NCBI GenBank assembly: GCA_026898455.1
Contig: JAPKLW010000050.1
Location: 226,814 to 290,813 of the forward strand
Length of the DNA stretch: 64,000 nucleotides
Direction: 5' to 3'
Source: Plectranthus barbatus
Taxonomy: Eukaryota; Streptophyta; Magnoliopsida; Lamiales; Lamiaceae
How positions within the stretch are numbered: the first letter of the stretch is position 1; the number at the start of each line of letters is the position of its first letter. The notes below the pieces were generated by a model. That model was not told the origin of the DNA. It made no database searches and saw only the letters and a list, made by a program, of their open reading frames with translations. This document shows, in pieces, positions 48,030-59,601 of the stretch. The position numbers and the translations under genes are program-made.

Positions 48030-48946
48030 AATCAATCTGCAAGGGTAGTGGAAAAAAAATAATGTCAAAACTCCTTAGAGCAACTTCACAACATTCCCAA
48101 CATTACAACAATGAATTGTTCAATTGTCCACAAAATGTCTCTACCCATGCAAAATTGATTCGAAATCCATTCAATTCACCCTCTATCCTAGCATATTGCA
48201 TCATTGATTGAAAGAATTCATCTAAAAAATAGCAGGATAAGAGCAACACTTCAAACAAGAATTATTCCCCCCAAACCTACGATCATCAAATTCAAAGCAA
48301 TCCTAGCTGCCCATCCAAGATAAAGAAGTGTATCGACTAAAACAATCAACCGTATCGATTTATCATCATGGAAAGCAACGAAATCGTCAAAATTGCAAAA
48401 ATGGACACAAGTGTCCCAAACTCAATTTTCTAACAAAATCATGCTCAAATCCTTCAATGACAAGAAATAATCGAAGAGGAGAGTGTTAGGATACATACTG
48501 TGGGTGGAAGCGTCTGATTTGGAGAGAAAAAATTTGAGTGGGTGTTTGGAGAGGAGACGAAAATCGTGCAAGTGTGTTTGTGAGTAAGAGGAGTGAGGGT
48601 TTTGGGTTTTAAACCCGTCTCTGTCCAGTCCTCAGAAAAGTTCGCGTCGATCGACGAGGCATTCCCATCGATCAACAAAGACAAAACTTTCTCGTCGATC
48701 GACGAGGAATTGCGTCGATCGACGTGGTCGAGGTTTCCTCGTCGATCGCTGGCAAGAAGCAGCGATCGACGTGTTCCGACAGATGACTGGACCCAACTCA
48801 ATTCGAATGTTTTTCTGAAAACACAAAATTTGACTGACTCGACTCAACTGACTAAAAAAAATAGAAATAAAGAAAGCGGTAAGGTGTTGGGTTACCTCCC
48901 AACCAGTGCTTGGTTTTATGTCGCTAGCTCGACAATACATGTGCCT
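48030..48946 (-). other. Athila-B pol-ORF3 spacer
   Basis: No gene. Holds a cluster of GTCGATCGACG-type palindromes at 48645-48775. Confidence 0.65.
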
Positions 48947-51900
48947 TCAAGGACGGTTCAAGTAGTACTTCTCCACCGCTTTAATTTGAAGTAGTGTGAA
49001 GTATGGTTTCAGGTTCTGTCCGTTCACCTTGAAGTTCTTCCCATCTTGGCCAGCTAGTTCAACTACACCATTCATAAATTGGCAGATCACGGTGTATGGT
49101 CCGGCCCACTTTGATTGTAACTTCCCGGGCATGAATCTGAGACGGGATTTAAAGAGAAGCACTTTGTCACCTGAATGGAAAATATGTGAGCGAATCCTTT
49201 TGTCGTGGAACCTCTATGCCCTATTCTTGCAGATGACATTATTCTCATAAGCTTCGTCTCGGAAGTCTTCTAATTCTTTCAATGCCATGGCGCGCTCTTC
49301 TGCGGCTGTCCTCCAATCTAGGTTAAGTTCTTCTACTGCTCTCCAAGCCTTATGCTCCATCTCCACCGACAAGTGACAGGACTTCCCGAAGATCAGCTGA
49401 TAGGGTGACGTCCCAATTGGTGTTTTGTAGGCGGTGCGGTATGCCCATAATGCATCATCAAGCACTGCCGCCCACTCCTTTCTTTGCTTCACCGTCTTCT
49501 CCAAGATTTGCTTGATTTCTCGGTTGGACAGCTCCGTCAGCCCATTCCCTTGTGGATGATATGGCATGGTGACTCGGTGTTTGACTCCATATCTGGCGAG
49601 AAGGGTAGCAAGCCATTTGTTGCAGAAGTGGGATCCCCCGTCGCTTACCAAGACTCTTGGTGTCCCAAATCGCGTTATCAGTTTTTGTAGGAACTTGATG
49701 ACTATCTTGGAGTCATTTGTGACTGTTGGGGTAGCCTCGACCCATCGTGATACATAGTCCACTGCCAAGAGGATGTATGAGAACCCTTGAGATGGTGGAA
49801 AGGGTCCCATGAAGTCGATCCCCCAAACATCAAAGATCTCGACTTTAATGACCGGTGTCTGTGGCATTTCGTTCCTTCGCGAGATGTTGCCGGTCCTCTG
49901 GCAACGATCACAACCTGTTATCCATCCGCGGTAGATCTTGTAGATGGATGGCCAGTAGAATCCGCTGGCAAGGATTTTGAATGCGGTCCGGTTGGCTGAG
50001 TGATGGCCACCACTAGGAGATGAGTGGCAGGCTTCGAAGATTTGTTGCCACTCGGACTGAGGCACACATCGGCGGATGACGCCACCAGCACATCTACGCC
50101 ATAAGTAGGGATCCTCCCAGTAATAGAATCTGACATCATGCAGAAACTTCTTCCTTGCATATGGAGAGGAGTCTGGAGGGAGAACACCGCCAACCAAGTA
50201 GTTGGCGAAATTTGCATACCAGGGTGTCTTGGAATCGTACATCTCTTTCAATTCCCTAGCGATGCAGATCTGTTCATCCAGGAATGTTTCCCGGATCATC
50301 ATCTGCTGATCATCCCCTTCGACCGGTGGCTTGAGTCTTGAGAGGTGGTCTGCGATTACGTTCTCGCTCCCTTTCCTGTCCTTGATCTCCAAGTCAAACT
50401 CTTGTAGTAGTAGTATCCACCGGATCAGCCTAGGCTTGGCATCTTGCTTTGCGAACAGATATCTGATGGCTGCATGGTTGGTGAAAATGGTTGTCTTTGA
50501 ACCTATCAGATATGGTCGGAACTTGTCGAAGGCATAGACAACTGCGAGCATTTCTTTCTCCGTGGTGGTGTAGTTGCATTGGGCTGGATTCATGCTCTTG
50601 CTGGCGTACAGAATTACATGGAAAAGCCTTCCTTTTAATTGCCCCAAAACTGCCCCAACAACGTAATCACTGGCGTCGCACATCAATGTGAAGGGCTCAT
50701 CCCAGTCTGGTGATGTCAGGATTGGTGTTTGTTACCAGTGCCTCATTCAATCTCTCGAAGGCTTTCACACAATCGTCATCAAACACGAAGGAGACGTCCT
50801 TCTCCAGAAGGTTGCAAAGAGGTCGGGAGATCTTCGAGAAGTCCTTGATGAACCTCCTATAGAATCCAGCGTGGCCTAGGAAACATCGGACAACCTTAAC
50901 ATTTGTTGGCGGTGGCATTTTTTCAATGGCTATGACTTTGGCTCGATCCACTTCTAGTCCCTCGGCTGATACTCTATGTCCCAACACAATCCCCTCTCGC
51001 ACCATGAAGTGGCATTTCTCCCAATTGAGGCATAGGTTTGTCTTGGTGCATCTCTCAAGTACAATAGCTAGATTCTGCAGACAAATATCGAATGAGCTAC
51101 CAAAAATTGAGAAATCATCCATGAATACCTCCATGATATATTCGATCAGATCGTGGAAGATTGCCATCATGCATCTTTGGAAGGTAGCCAGTGCATTGCA
51201 TAATCCGAATGGCATCCGGCGGTAGGCGAACACTCCATAAGGACAGGTGAATGCTGTCTTGTGTTGATCTTCAGGTGCCACAACTATCTGGTTGTACCCT
51301 GAGTAACCATCAAGAAAACAATAGAAAGGGTAACCAGATAATCTATAAAGCATTTGATCGATGAAGGGAAGGGGAAAGTGATCCTTGCACGTGGCGGTGT
51401 TCAAGGCTCGGTAGTCGATGAAGAACCGCCATCCCGTGACTGGTCTTGTTGCAACTTCCTCTCCATCGTCGTTCTTCACAATCTGCATCCCCCCTTTCTT
51501 GGCTACTACTTGTGTAGGGCTCACCCATTTACTGTCGGAGATTGGGTAGATCATACCGTGGTCAAGGAGTTTGAGATCCTCCTTCTTTACAACTTCTTGC
51601 ATGATTGGGTTCAATCGTCGCTGTGCTTGTCTCTTTGGCTTGGCTTCTTCTTCAAGGATGATTTTATGCATGCACAGCAAAAGGCTGATTCCTTTGATAT
51701 CCCCCAAGGTCCATCCGAGGGCGGACTTGTATTTTCGCAGGACTCGCAGCAGTTTCTCCAACTCCCCCTGTGTAAGATAAGCAGAAACAATGACAGGGTA
51801 AGTATTATCAGAGCCTAGGAATGCGTACATGAGATGTGCCGAAAGTGTCTTGAGTTCCAGGACTGGTGGATCAGAGCTGGAGCACGGCTGTTTCAGGTTG

Positions 51901-54730
51901 CCGTCGATCGACGGAGACCCTCCGTCCATTGTCGTGCTGTTTGATGCAGCCTTGATTGACACTGCAGTGGCGTCGATCGACGGGGGCTTATTTTCCATCT
52001 TTTCTGGCTTGTTCTGGCTGTATCGATCAGGCAGTGGCTCTCTTTTGATTTCTTTTTCCCGAGTTATTTCCTCAAACACGTCTAGCTCCACGACCAGATC
52101 CATGATTTCCTCGGTTGCCTCGTCCAGATTTGTTGACGAGAACAGAGAATGTTGCAAGCAGTTTTCCAGGAAGTCGGGTTCGCTTTTGAGGGAGGTGAAT
52201 GGAGAAGACATTACCGGGCTGAAGCAGTTGATCATGTGGCATTCTTCGGTGTAGCTTCCATCATTGTGCTTCTGTATTGCCTTGTAGATCGAGAATGTCA
52301 CTGACTCATTATTCACCCTGAATGTGAGTTTTCCGTCTCGAATATCGATCAATGCTCCTCCGGTCTTCAGGAATGGTCTTCCAAGGATCAGGGGAATGTT
52401 GCGATCCTCTTCCATATCGAGCACCACAAAATCGGCTGGAATAATGAAGTCTTTCACCTTCACCAGCACATCTTCCACAATGCCTTTCGGATAAGTGACT
52501 GATCGATCGGCCATCTGAAGCGAGATTGTTGTGGGCTTGATACTTCGATCTTCAACCGCTTGAAGATTGACAATGGCATCAGGTTGATTGAAGCACCGAA
52601 ATTGCAGAGGACTTTCCCAAAGGTCTCCCCTCCGAAGACACAGAAGATTGTGAAGGAGCCTGGGTCTTCCCTTTTGATCAGCATCTTCTTTTGAATGATA
52701 GCACTGCACTCTTCGAAGAGGTTGACTGTCTCATGCTCCAAGAAGGGTCGTTTCTGAGAGACCATATCTTTCAGGAACTTGATGTACCCGGACATCTCTT
52801 ACAAGGCTTCGACCAATGGGATGTTGATGTGCACCTTCTTAATTGTCTCCAAAAAATGTGCATACCTTTCGTTCATCTTGGTCTTGGCAAACCGCTGCGG
52901 AAACGGCAGAGGCGGTTTCTTCAGGGGTGGAGTAGGAGCAGACGTCGATCGATGAGAATCCGCATCGATCGATGGGGATTTTGATGCTTCGTCGATCGAT
53001 AGAGGCCTCTCGTCGGTCGACGGGGATTCATCTGCGCTGCCCTCTTTGTCTTGCTCGATTTCTCCTTCATCTCGGGTATTTGTTCCTGCTTGCGTTGGCC
53101 CTTCATAAGACTTACCCCCTCGCAGGGTTATGGCGTTCACCTGGTTCCTCTGATTCTGGTTCTTGGGGTTAACTTGAGTGTTGCTCGGGAGTTGTCCCGG
53201 CTTGTGTTTTGTCCCAAGAGCATCGGCGATCTGGCTGACTTGATTTTCAATGATCTACACATGCTTCTGCACCTGGTTAACCTTGGTGTTCACCCCTGAT
53301 ATTTCTTGTTTGAGTTTGGCTACCGTATCGGTGGAGCCTTCCATGAACTTAGCCAAAATTTCCTCGAGATTTGGCTTCTTCTTCTCCACTATCTCCCCAT
53401 CCTGTACGGCAAATCCTGGTGGTGGTTGCTCTACAGCTTGAGGGTTTGCGTAGGAGAATCCAGGGTGATTCCTCACATGATTAAAGGTATAGGGCTGATG
53501 ATGCTGCTGATTGTGTTGCTGGAATCCTCCTCGGTAATTATTTTGATAGCCGCCCATTTGGATAAAATTTACCTCAGCATTGTCCCCCTCAGTTGGAGCT
53601 TGTGTCGCCTCGATAGTAGAGACTACTTTCTCTTGCTTTAGAGTTGCGAACTCTTCCTTTAGCTTCTTCAGCTCAGTTGCCAGATCAGGTTGTTCGGTGG
53701 CTTTCTCCACTACTTTCTCGATTGCTTTCACAGGTCGAGTTCGGCATGAGGACCATCTTTGAGTGTTGTTAGCCATCTTTTGGAAGAATTCCATGGCCTT
53801 CTTTCCGCTCTTTGTCATTACGGAGTCACCAAGTGTGGTGTCTACCAACTTGACGGTCTTTTCATTGAGCCCTTCGTAAAAGGCCTCTGCTTGTTCTCCT
53901 GGCGGAAAACCATGACCGGGGCATGATCTCAGCAATTCTTTGAATCGATCCCATGTCTCACTGAAGCTTTCATTGGGTCGTTGAGCGAACCTAATGATTT
54001 CTTTTCTTCGCTGCCTGATGACATTTGGAGGGAAAAAGTCCTCCAAGAACTTATTCCTCAGTTCAGTCCACGTGCTTATGCTCCCCTTGTCTAGTGCAGT
54101 GAACCATGATTGTGCCTTATCCCGCAGCGAGAATGCGAACAGACGCATTCGGATGGCACTCTTGCTGACTCCTCCGATTTTGACAGTGTTGCACAACATA
54201 AGGAACTTATCCAGATGCGCATAAGGATCTTCAGCTGGTCTTCCTCCAAATTGATTTTGCTGCACCATCTGTACCAACCCGGTCTTCAGTTCAAAATTAT
54301 TGGCATTGATGCCAATCCTAAAATCTGTTTCCTTGAACCGAGGTTTATACCGGTTTTGCATGGCCTCCTCTTCTTCCTCATCGTCAGACTCCCCTGGCGG
54401 ATCCTGGTTGTCATCCTCTCCATTGTCGGGATTGTCATCGAACAGTGGGTTATGGCACATATTCCTTCCATTTCGATTATTCCTCTCAAGGTCTCTCTCA
54501 AGATTGAACTGTTGGATCTGTGCCCTCATAGCTTGAACTTCCTGGAGAAGCACAGCTTGCTCCTCTGCAGTTAGCATTGGTGGTTGCTGTTGGATAATTG
54601 GTGGTTGTTCGTCCATTGCTTGACTGCTTGAGCTTTCCTGAGCACGCTTATTCTTTCGGATCTTTCTGCAAGTGGCTTCAATATCCGGGTGATAATATAG
54701 CGGGTCCTTTCCACTGGCTCGCGTACTCAT
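48947..54730 (-). pseudogene. Athila-B gag-pol polyprotein, broken
   Basis: From ATG 54730 (MSTRASGKDPLYYHPDIEA): gag (QNQFGGRPAEDPYAHLDKFL, FPPNVIRQRRKEIIRFAQ), a Ser-Ile-Asp-rich linker (52920-53030), protease (LCNFGASINLMPLS, then LILGRPFL), RT (FIDYRALN, FCLDGYSGYNQI-like, VFMDDFSIF), RNase H (MCDASDYVVGAVLG, TTEKEMLAVVYAF) and integrase (HSSPSGGHHS, CDRCQRTG, WGIDFMGPFP, SDGGSHFCN, TELSNREIKQILE), ending at 48947. Breaks: TAG 53255, TAA 52799, a frameshift near 52550, a frameshift near 50697 and TAG 49214. The protease Asp is Asn, and the TDHAAI block of RNase H reads TNHAAI. Integrase lacks a chromodomain, as in the Athila clade. Confidence 0.92.
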
Positions 54731-54990
54731 GCACTACCTGTACAGCAAATGAGGCAGTGAGGTAAAACTAAAAATAAAACGAAATGAACTGAAATTCTAA
54801 AAAGGAATACGGCGTCGATCGACGAGATGTAGCGTCGATCAACGTGGAAGAAACTATTGCGTCGATCGATGTGGGTGTCACGTCGATTGACGTGAATGAC
54901 GAAAATACGGAAATTCAGAGAAAAGTACAAAAATTACAGCCTAAATCAGTATTTCAATCACAGATTTAATAGTAAGATTATTTCTATTCA

Positions 54991-55009
54991 CTCCCCGACA
55001 ACGGCGCCA
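54991..55009 (-). promoter_or_regulatory. Athila-B primer-binding site
   Basis: TGGCGCCGTTGTCGGGGAG on the minus strand, five bases from the 5' LTR. Confidence 0.9.
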
Positions 55010-55014
55010 AAATT

Positions 55015-56332
55015 TGATCGCTAAATTATTTAACAAGCGACTTAGCAAAGCAAATAATATAGCAGCAAATGAAAATTATCGATCCCTCAGGGAATGAAGC
55101 AACGAAAAACCTTAAGTACTAAATCATAAGTTCTCAAAATACTGGTTAGGAAAATCAATTGAAAAGTTTTAGTTGTTTTGAATATTGCAATACTCGCTAA
55201 TGAAACTTAAACAGGAAATTAAAATACTTTGATTGAAAACAGTTATGAGAATTACAGATTCCGGGAATATCTCCTTATCAAGTATGACATGGATGAATAA
55301 ATTGATTATTTCCCAATTTTAATTCCTCTTCGTAGTGAAACATCAGAACAGTATTACGAACTTCTTTGTTGGACAATTCGTAAAGTAGATTAATTAACTA
55401 CCTATCTCCGCTCGGTCTCAAGATAAATTAATTAACTCCAAAGATCTACAATTTTATTCCTACAATCAATCTCCTTCAGTTACGACAAGAAATCAGATTA
55501 TATTATGAAAATCTCTTTCGATTGAAAACTATTACAGTTATGTCTCAAGCAATCAACTAGTTAATCCTAATATGAGGCCAACAAATCAAGATTATGAATA
55601 AGCACAAATTTCACAAACTACGAAGAGAAAGGGAAAATAATTCAATTAATCAAACATGTATACATTGATAATTCGAAATCCTAGAATCTGAGGAAGAGAT
55701 TAGTTACACATATTCAAAATAATATTCATCATAGAAGAATAAAACCTAAATTGCATAAAAATCAGAATTTGAAAATAATCCTGCAGAACTCTGTCTTCAA
55801 ACATAAACTTCAAAAACCTTGAGAAATTCTAATTAATCTTCAATACTAAATTCTGGTAAGTAATCTATTGTCTCTCTCTCTAAAAAACGAATTCTATATG
55901 GCTTTTTATAATAGTGTAGAATGTATCATACAAAATCTAGGTGAAGATATGGCTTTATCTCCAAAACAGACGCAGACTAGGATTCCCGACTTCACGTCAA
56001 TCGTGGGAGATTGGCGTCGATCGACGCTGGTGAAATGCCTTCATCGATCGACGTCCAATGGCATCAATCGACGTGGATGCTGCCTCCATCGATCTTCTCT
56101 TTTCTTCCTTCGTCGATCGCTCCTCCTTCATTCTCCTCGTCGATCGATGTGGACCTGAAACTGGAAATCTAACTCTCCTCTGTTTATGGCCAAAACTCTT
56201 CATGATTCATCAAACACAACATTACGAGCACAAAAGCAAATTCATGCACAAAAACTAGTACAAAAATGATCTTTACACCACACATTTAGTCAAAGAACAA
56301 CCAGATAAGTTGGTGAAAATCATAACTTATCA
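55015..56332 (-). repeat. Athila-B 5' LTR
   Basis: 1318 bp. It lacks 21 bp near 56145 relative to the 3' LTR, removing one palindrome unit. Ends TGATAAG...GATCA on the element strand. Confidence 0.9.
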
Positions 56333-56339
56333 GTGGAGC

Positions 56340-56520
56340 ATGAACACGAGATCTCAAGGCAAACCACTTGAAGCTTTCGACCCAGAGATAGAAGCATCTC
56401 ATCGGAAGAAGAATCGGAAGAAAATGATGGAGCCACCGATTGACCCGAATCCACAAGGGGTTGATCCAAACTTGCCCCCTTTGGAGGATTTAGATGCACA
56501 GCTTACAACGGGGGATACTT
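56340..56520 (+). pseudogene. Athila-A gag, first 60 codons
   Basis: MNTRSQGKPLEAFDPEIEA, a close parallel of the gag start in Athila-B (MSTRASGKDPLYYHPDIEA). The ATG lies just after the splice-acceptor-like TTTCAG now separated from it by Athila-B. Copia copy 3 cuts the frame at 56520. Confidence 0.85.
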
Positions 56521-57972
56521 TGATGGGTTTTGTATACTGAATGCATTTATATAATGAGTATACGACGGTTTATTTCTCCTGTCTGTTAACAATCTTACAT
56601 GTATGAACAATGGTATCCTCTTGTCTCACCGATAGGGACGATCATACAACGTGTTGTAGATCGCAGAAGACAATATGATCACTTGACCTAGTGAGACATA
56701 AACCTGATCACAGCCGAGACAGCATATGAGGATACGTCTGTCCGGATGGCTGCAACATTGTCGGAATAAGTAATCTGTCTTGGTTACTTGACATGCCGGT
56801 ATGCAGAGGTGGCGTATTGATGGACCACAGTAAGATGTATTTGTCTGTCTGACATCAGTGAATACAAGATCTCGTTATATTGATTGAGTCCAAACCCTAA
56901 CGAAGGTTTAGGGGTTTGCACGGGTTGACTGTTGCTTTGACTTGCCATGGGGGAGAGCCTGAGTAACGTGCTCGTATATCCGCATCTTGGGTAACAGTAA
57001 TTCGTGTAGTACCCGCCTGAGACTGGGTTTAGGTAACTATATCCGAGTAATAGGATCAGGACATTCCCTGAGGAGCTCAATAACATTCATCGTGCCAAAG
57101 TCCTGCGGCTGATTAAGTTCAGGCACGAGTGATAAGGATTGAGTGGTACTACTTAGGAATCATAAAGATATTAATTAATTATTGTTAGAGCTTGTCAGAG
57201 GCTCCGATTAATTAATGGATGTCCGGTAACCTTAAATATGGGGATTCTCAATTAATGCAGCCCGTTCTCATAACGTTGTAATAAAGGGGTAGGTAGGTAT
57301 TAATTTTGTGGTGAAAAAGAATTAATATTAATTAAATAAATGTGTCCTGGGTTGTGGACATGGGAATTAATTAATTTATATGCCCACTATGTTATTTGCA
57401 TTAGGTCCCAGGTCTGGCCCAAGGAAAGTGTGTTGAATTGAGCCCAGGAGCCCACTAGGGTTTACAACCCTAGGTCTATAAATAGACAGCTCTCTCTCAT
57501 AAGTTGTAACATAGTGGAAAAACCCTAAACCTAGAGAGAGAGAGAGGGGCGCCGTTTTTGAGAGAAAAGGAGGAGAATTTTCAAATTCTGGTCCTGCTCA
57601 AAGCACAGATCTGTGGAATCCTCACCAGTAGCAGATCTGAAAGCACCGGGATACAGATCTGAAGATCTAATCTGGAGAACAACAGATTTATTTTTCTTTC
57701 TTTTGATTTCGATTTTATTCTAGAAATTAGATTTCTAATTTCTACTTCCGCAGATAAAAATCGAATTGCGTGGTTGAATTAAAGTGCAAGTTCAAACGCA
57801 AAAGATCGGAACAGAGACTACGGAATTACGGTAAATTCCTCAATCCACAATTCTGGTAATTAAATTCATAGGAGCATGCTAGGGTTTATTGTTTATTTAA
57901 TTGTACACAATATCCATTAATCGATCCGGTTCAAATTGGTTTTGGTGATTCGGTTCACGGGAAAACCATACA
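56521..57972 (+). repeat. Copia 5' LTR (copy 3)
   Basis: 1452 bp, TGATGGG...CATACA. TATA box CTATAAATAG at 57476-57485. Confidence 0.92.
57476..57485 (+). promoter_or_regulatory. TATA box of Copia LTR (copy 3)
   Basis: CTATAAATAG followed by a CT-rich run, at the same place in every LTR copy. Transcription should begin about 30 bases downstream. Confidence 0.65.
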
Positions 57973-57974
57973 AT

Positions 57975-57986
57975 TGGTATCAGAGC
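57975..57986 (+). promoter_or_regulatory. Primer-binding site, initiator tRNA-Met (copy 3)
   Basis: TGGTATCAGAGC, a perfect match, two bases after the LTR. Confidence 0.93.
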
Positions 57987-59601
57987 AAGGTTTCTGATTT
58001 ATGGCTCTTTTGTGCATAATTAAATTCGATATGCATGTATGAATTTATTGTTTTGTGGATGTTGGTTTTTGTTACTCATGGCAACCCGTGTAATTCAGCC
58101 CGTGGTGGTTTATCTGTCTAGGGCTGAATTAATTTTGTAAGATCACGAGAAAATCCGTGATTAGTGTAGATTTGAAAAATTGTCATAGAATAGATTATTC
58201 TGTAATTTTTATTTTTCAAAATTATGTAATTGGACGGGTCGAGGATGAAGAACGAAGACAGAGCCGACGCAGGGCTGACAGCGGGCGATGGCGCACCACG
58301 TGGCAGGCGCATGGCCGGGGGCGCGAGCAGCGCGCGCGGGCTGCGGCCGGCCACGGCGCGCGCGAGCGTGCTGGGTGAGTGCGCGTGGTGGTCCGCCGAC
58401 GGCAGCGGTGGTCGGCAAGCAGCGGCGGTAGTCATCGTCGGCTGATGCTGTCCTGTCACGGTGGGTCGTGTTTTGGTGGTTTGTGCTATCCTGTGTAAAC
58501 CCTAGGGTTTACATTAAGGTTAGGGCAAATCATCAGATCACAAAGGCCTAAATCCCAAAAGATTTGGTAGTTGAAGATTTGGAGGCCCTTGAAGATTTGA
58601 AAAGATTTGTATCTATCCAAATAGATTCAAATTTCAAATTATAATAAATAGGATTTGTTTTCCTATTTTTTTGGGTCCACGAGGAATTTTTGTTTGCCTT
58701 AATTTTCCTCGTATGATATGTGATTTATTATGTGCGCTCTTTAAGCGTGTGTAGATAATAGGAAAAACATGTTTTATCGCTTTTATTATTTACAGCTTTC
58801 CAAGCATGCTTATGTGATTAATTTCTTTTGTTGGATTATATTTTGGGAATTTTTGGGCTTGTTTAATTACATGCAAAAATTTGGAAAATATAATGACAAA
58901 GAAATTATATATGCGCATATAAGAAACCTTTTAGAAGAAAAATACTAAGCAGATTTTTTAATTAAAATCAATAGACCTCCACAAAGCGGTCCTAGGCTGT
59001 AAGTGTATCTCTCGCTCTAGTAAACGTCTACGAGTGTAGCTTGCTAGTTCCTAGAGGTGCATGAGTACGGTTGTTGGGATTTCTAGACAAACAATTTAAA
59101 TCATGTGAATAGTGGGAGGGTTTTGCGTAAACGTCTACGAGTCTAGCTTGCGTAGATCTCTTTCACAAGTATTCTAGGATTGATTTAAATTATAGATAAC
59201 AAAAGCTTTAAGGGTTGTGCGGTATGGTTACGTGCCATGCTAAACTGTCTCTTTTGGCCGGAGTTAAATTTGTGGTTAATGGCTTAGAAGCATCTTAGAA
59301 TATAACGCAAGAATTGCATCCCTGTTCTTGAGAGATGGCTTGGTCTAAGGTTTTCACTAATTATTAATTTCTAGTGTCAAAAGCATCCTGGCATGGTAGT
59401 GAAATTAAATGGATTGGGGCTTAAAACCCGCAGTTCTGGTTGAGGGTGACATCGTAAAAGTCTACGAGTGTAGCTTGCGGTGGGAACTCTTGGGCAATTA
59501 GTGGAAAATAATTGTATTTAATTTATTAAAAGGTTTTCAATGCATTTGTTTTCGAAGTTTTGCATGTATGAACTTATTTAAGATTCTTTATTGTTTCAGA
59601 T
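57987..59601 (+). other. Copia copy 3 leader with triple repeat and GC-rich island
   Basis: GC-rich block at about 58226-58445. Three 25-base repeats at 59020-59044, 59127-59151 and 59454-59478 with core GTCTACGAGTGTAGCTTGC (second and third copies have one change each). The leader ends TTGTTTCAG, two bases before the gag ATG. Confidence 0.8.

Larger units (their letters stand above)
43825..56332 (-). mobile_element. Complete Athila-type Gypsy element B
   Basis: LTRs at 43825-45163 (1339 bp) and 55015-56332 (1318 bp), primer site, gag-pol, a third ORF of the Athila ORF-1 family, and a polypurine tract. Flanks GTGGT (left) and GTGGA (right) look like a 5-bp duplication with one later change. 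It is inserted at the leader/gag junction of Athila-A in opposite orientation. The LTRs differ at roughly 40-45 positions plus one 21-bp indel. Length is 12.5 kb. All genes carry breaks. Confidence 0.92.
42237..56520 (+). mobile_element. Athila-type Gypsy element A, interrupted
   Basis: 5' LTR 42237-43589, primer site, leader to 43824 ending in TTTTTGTTTCAG, then Athila-B (43825-56332), then the start of gag (56340-56520), then Copia copy 3. The remaining gag, pol and 3' LTR should lie beyond 64000. The presumed left target duplication is CATCT (42232-42236); the right one is not in view. Confidence 0.85.
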
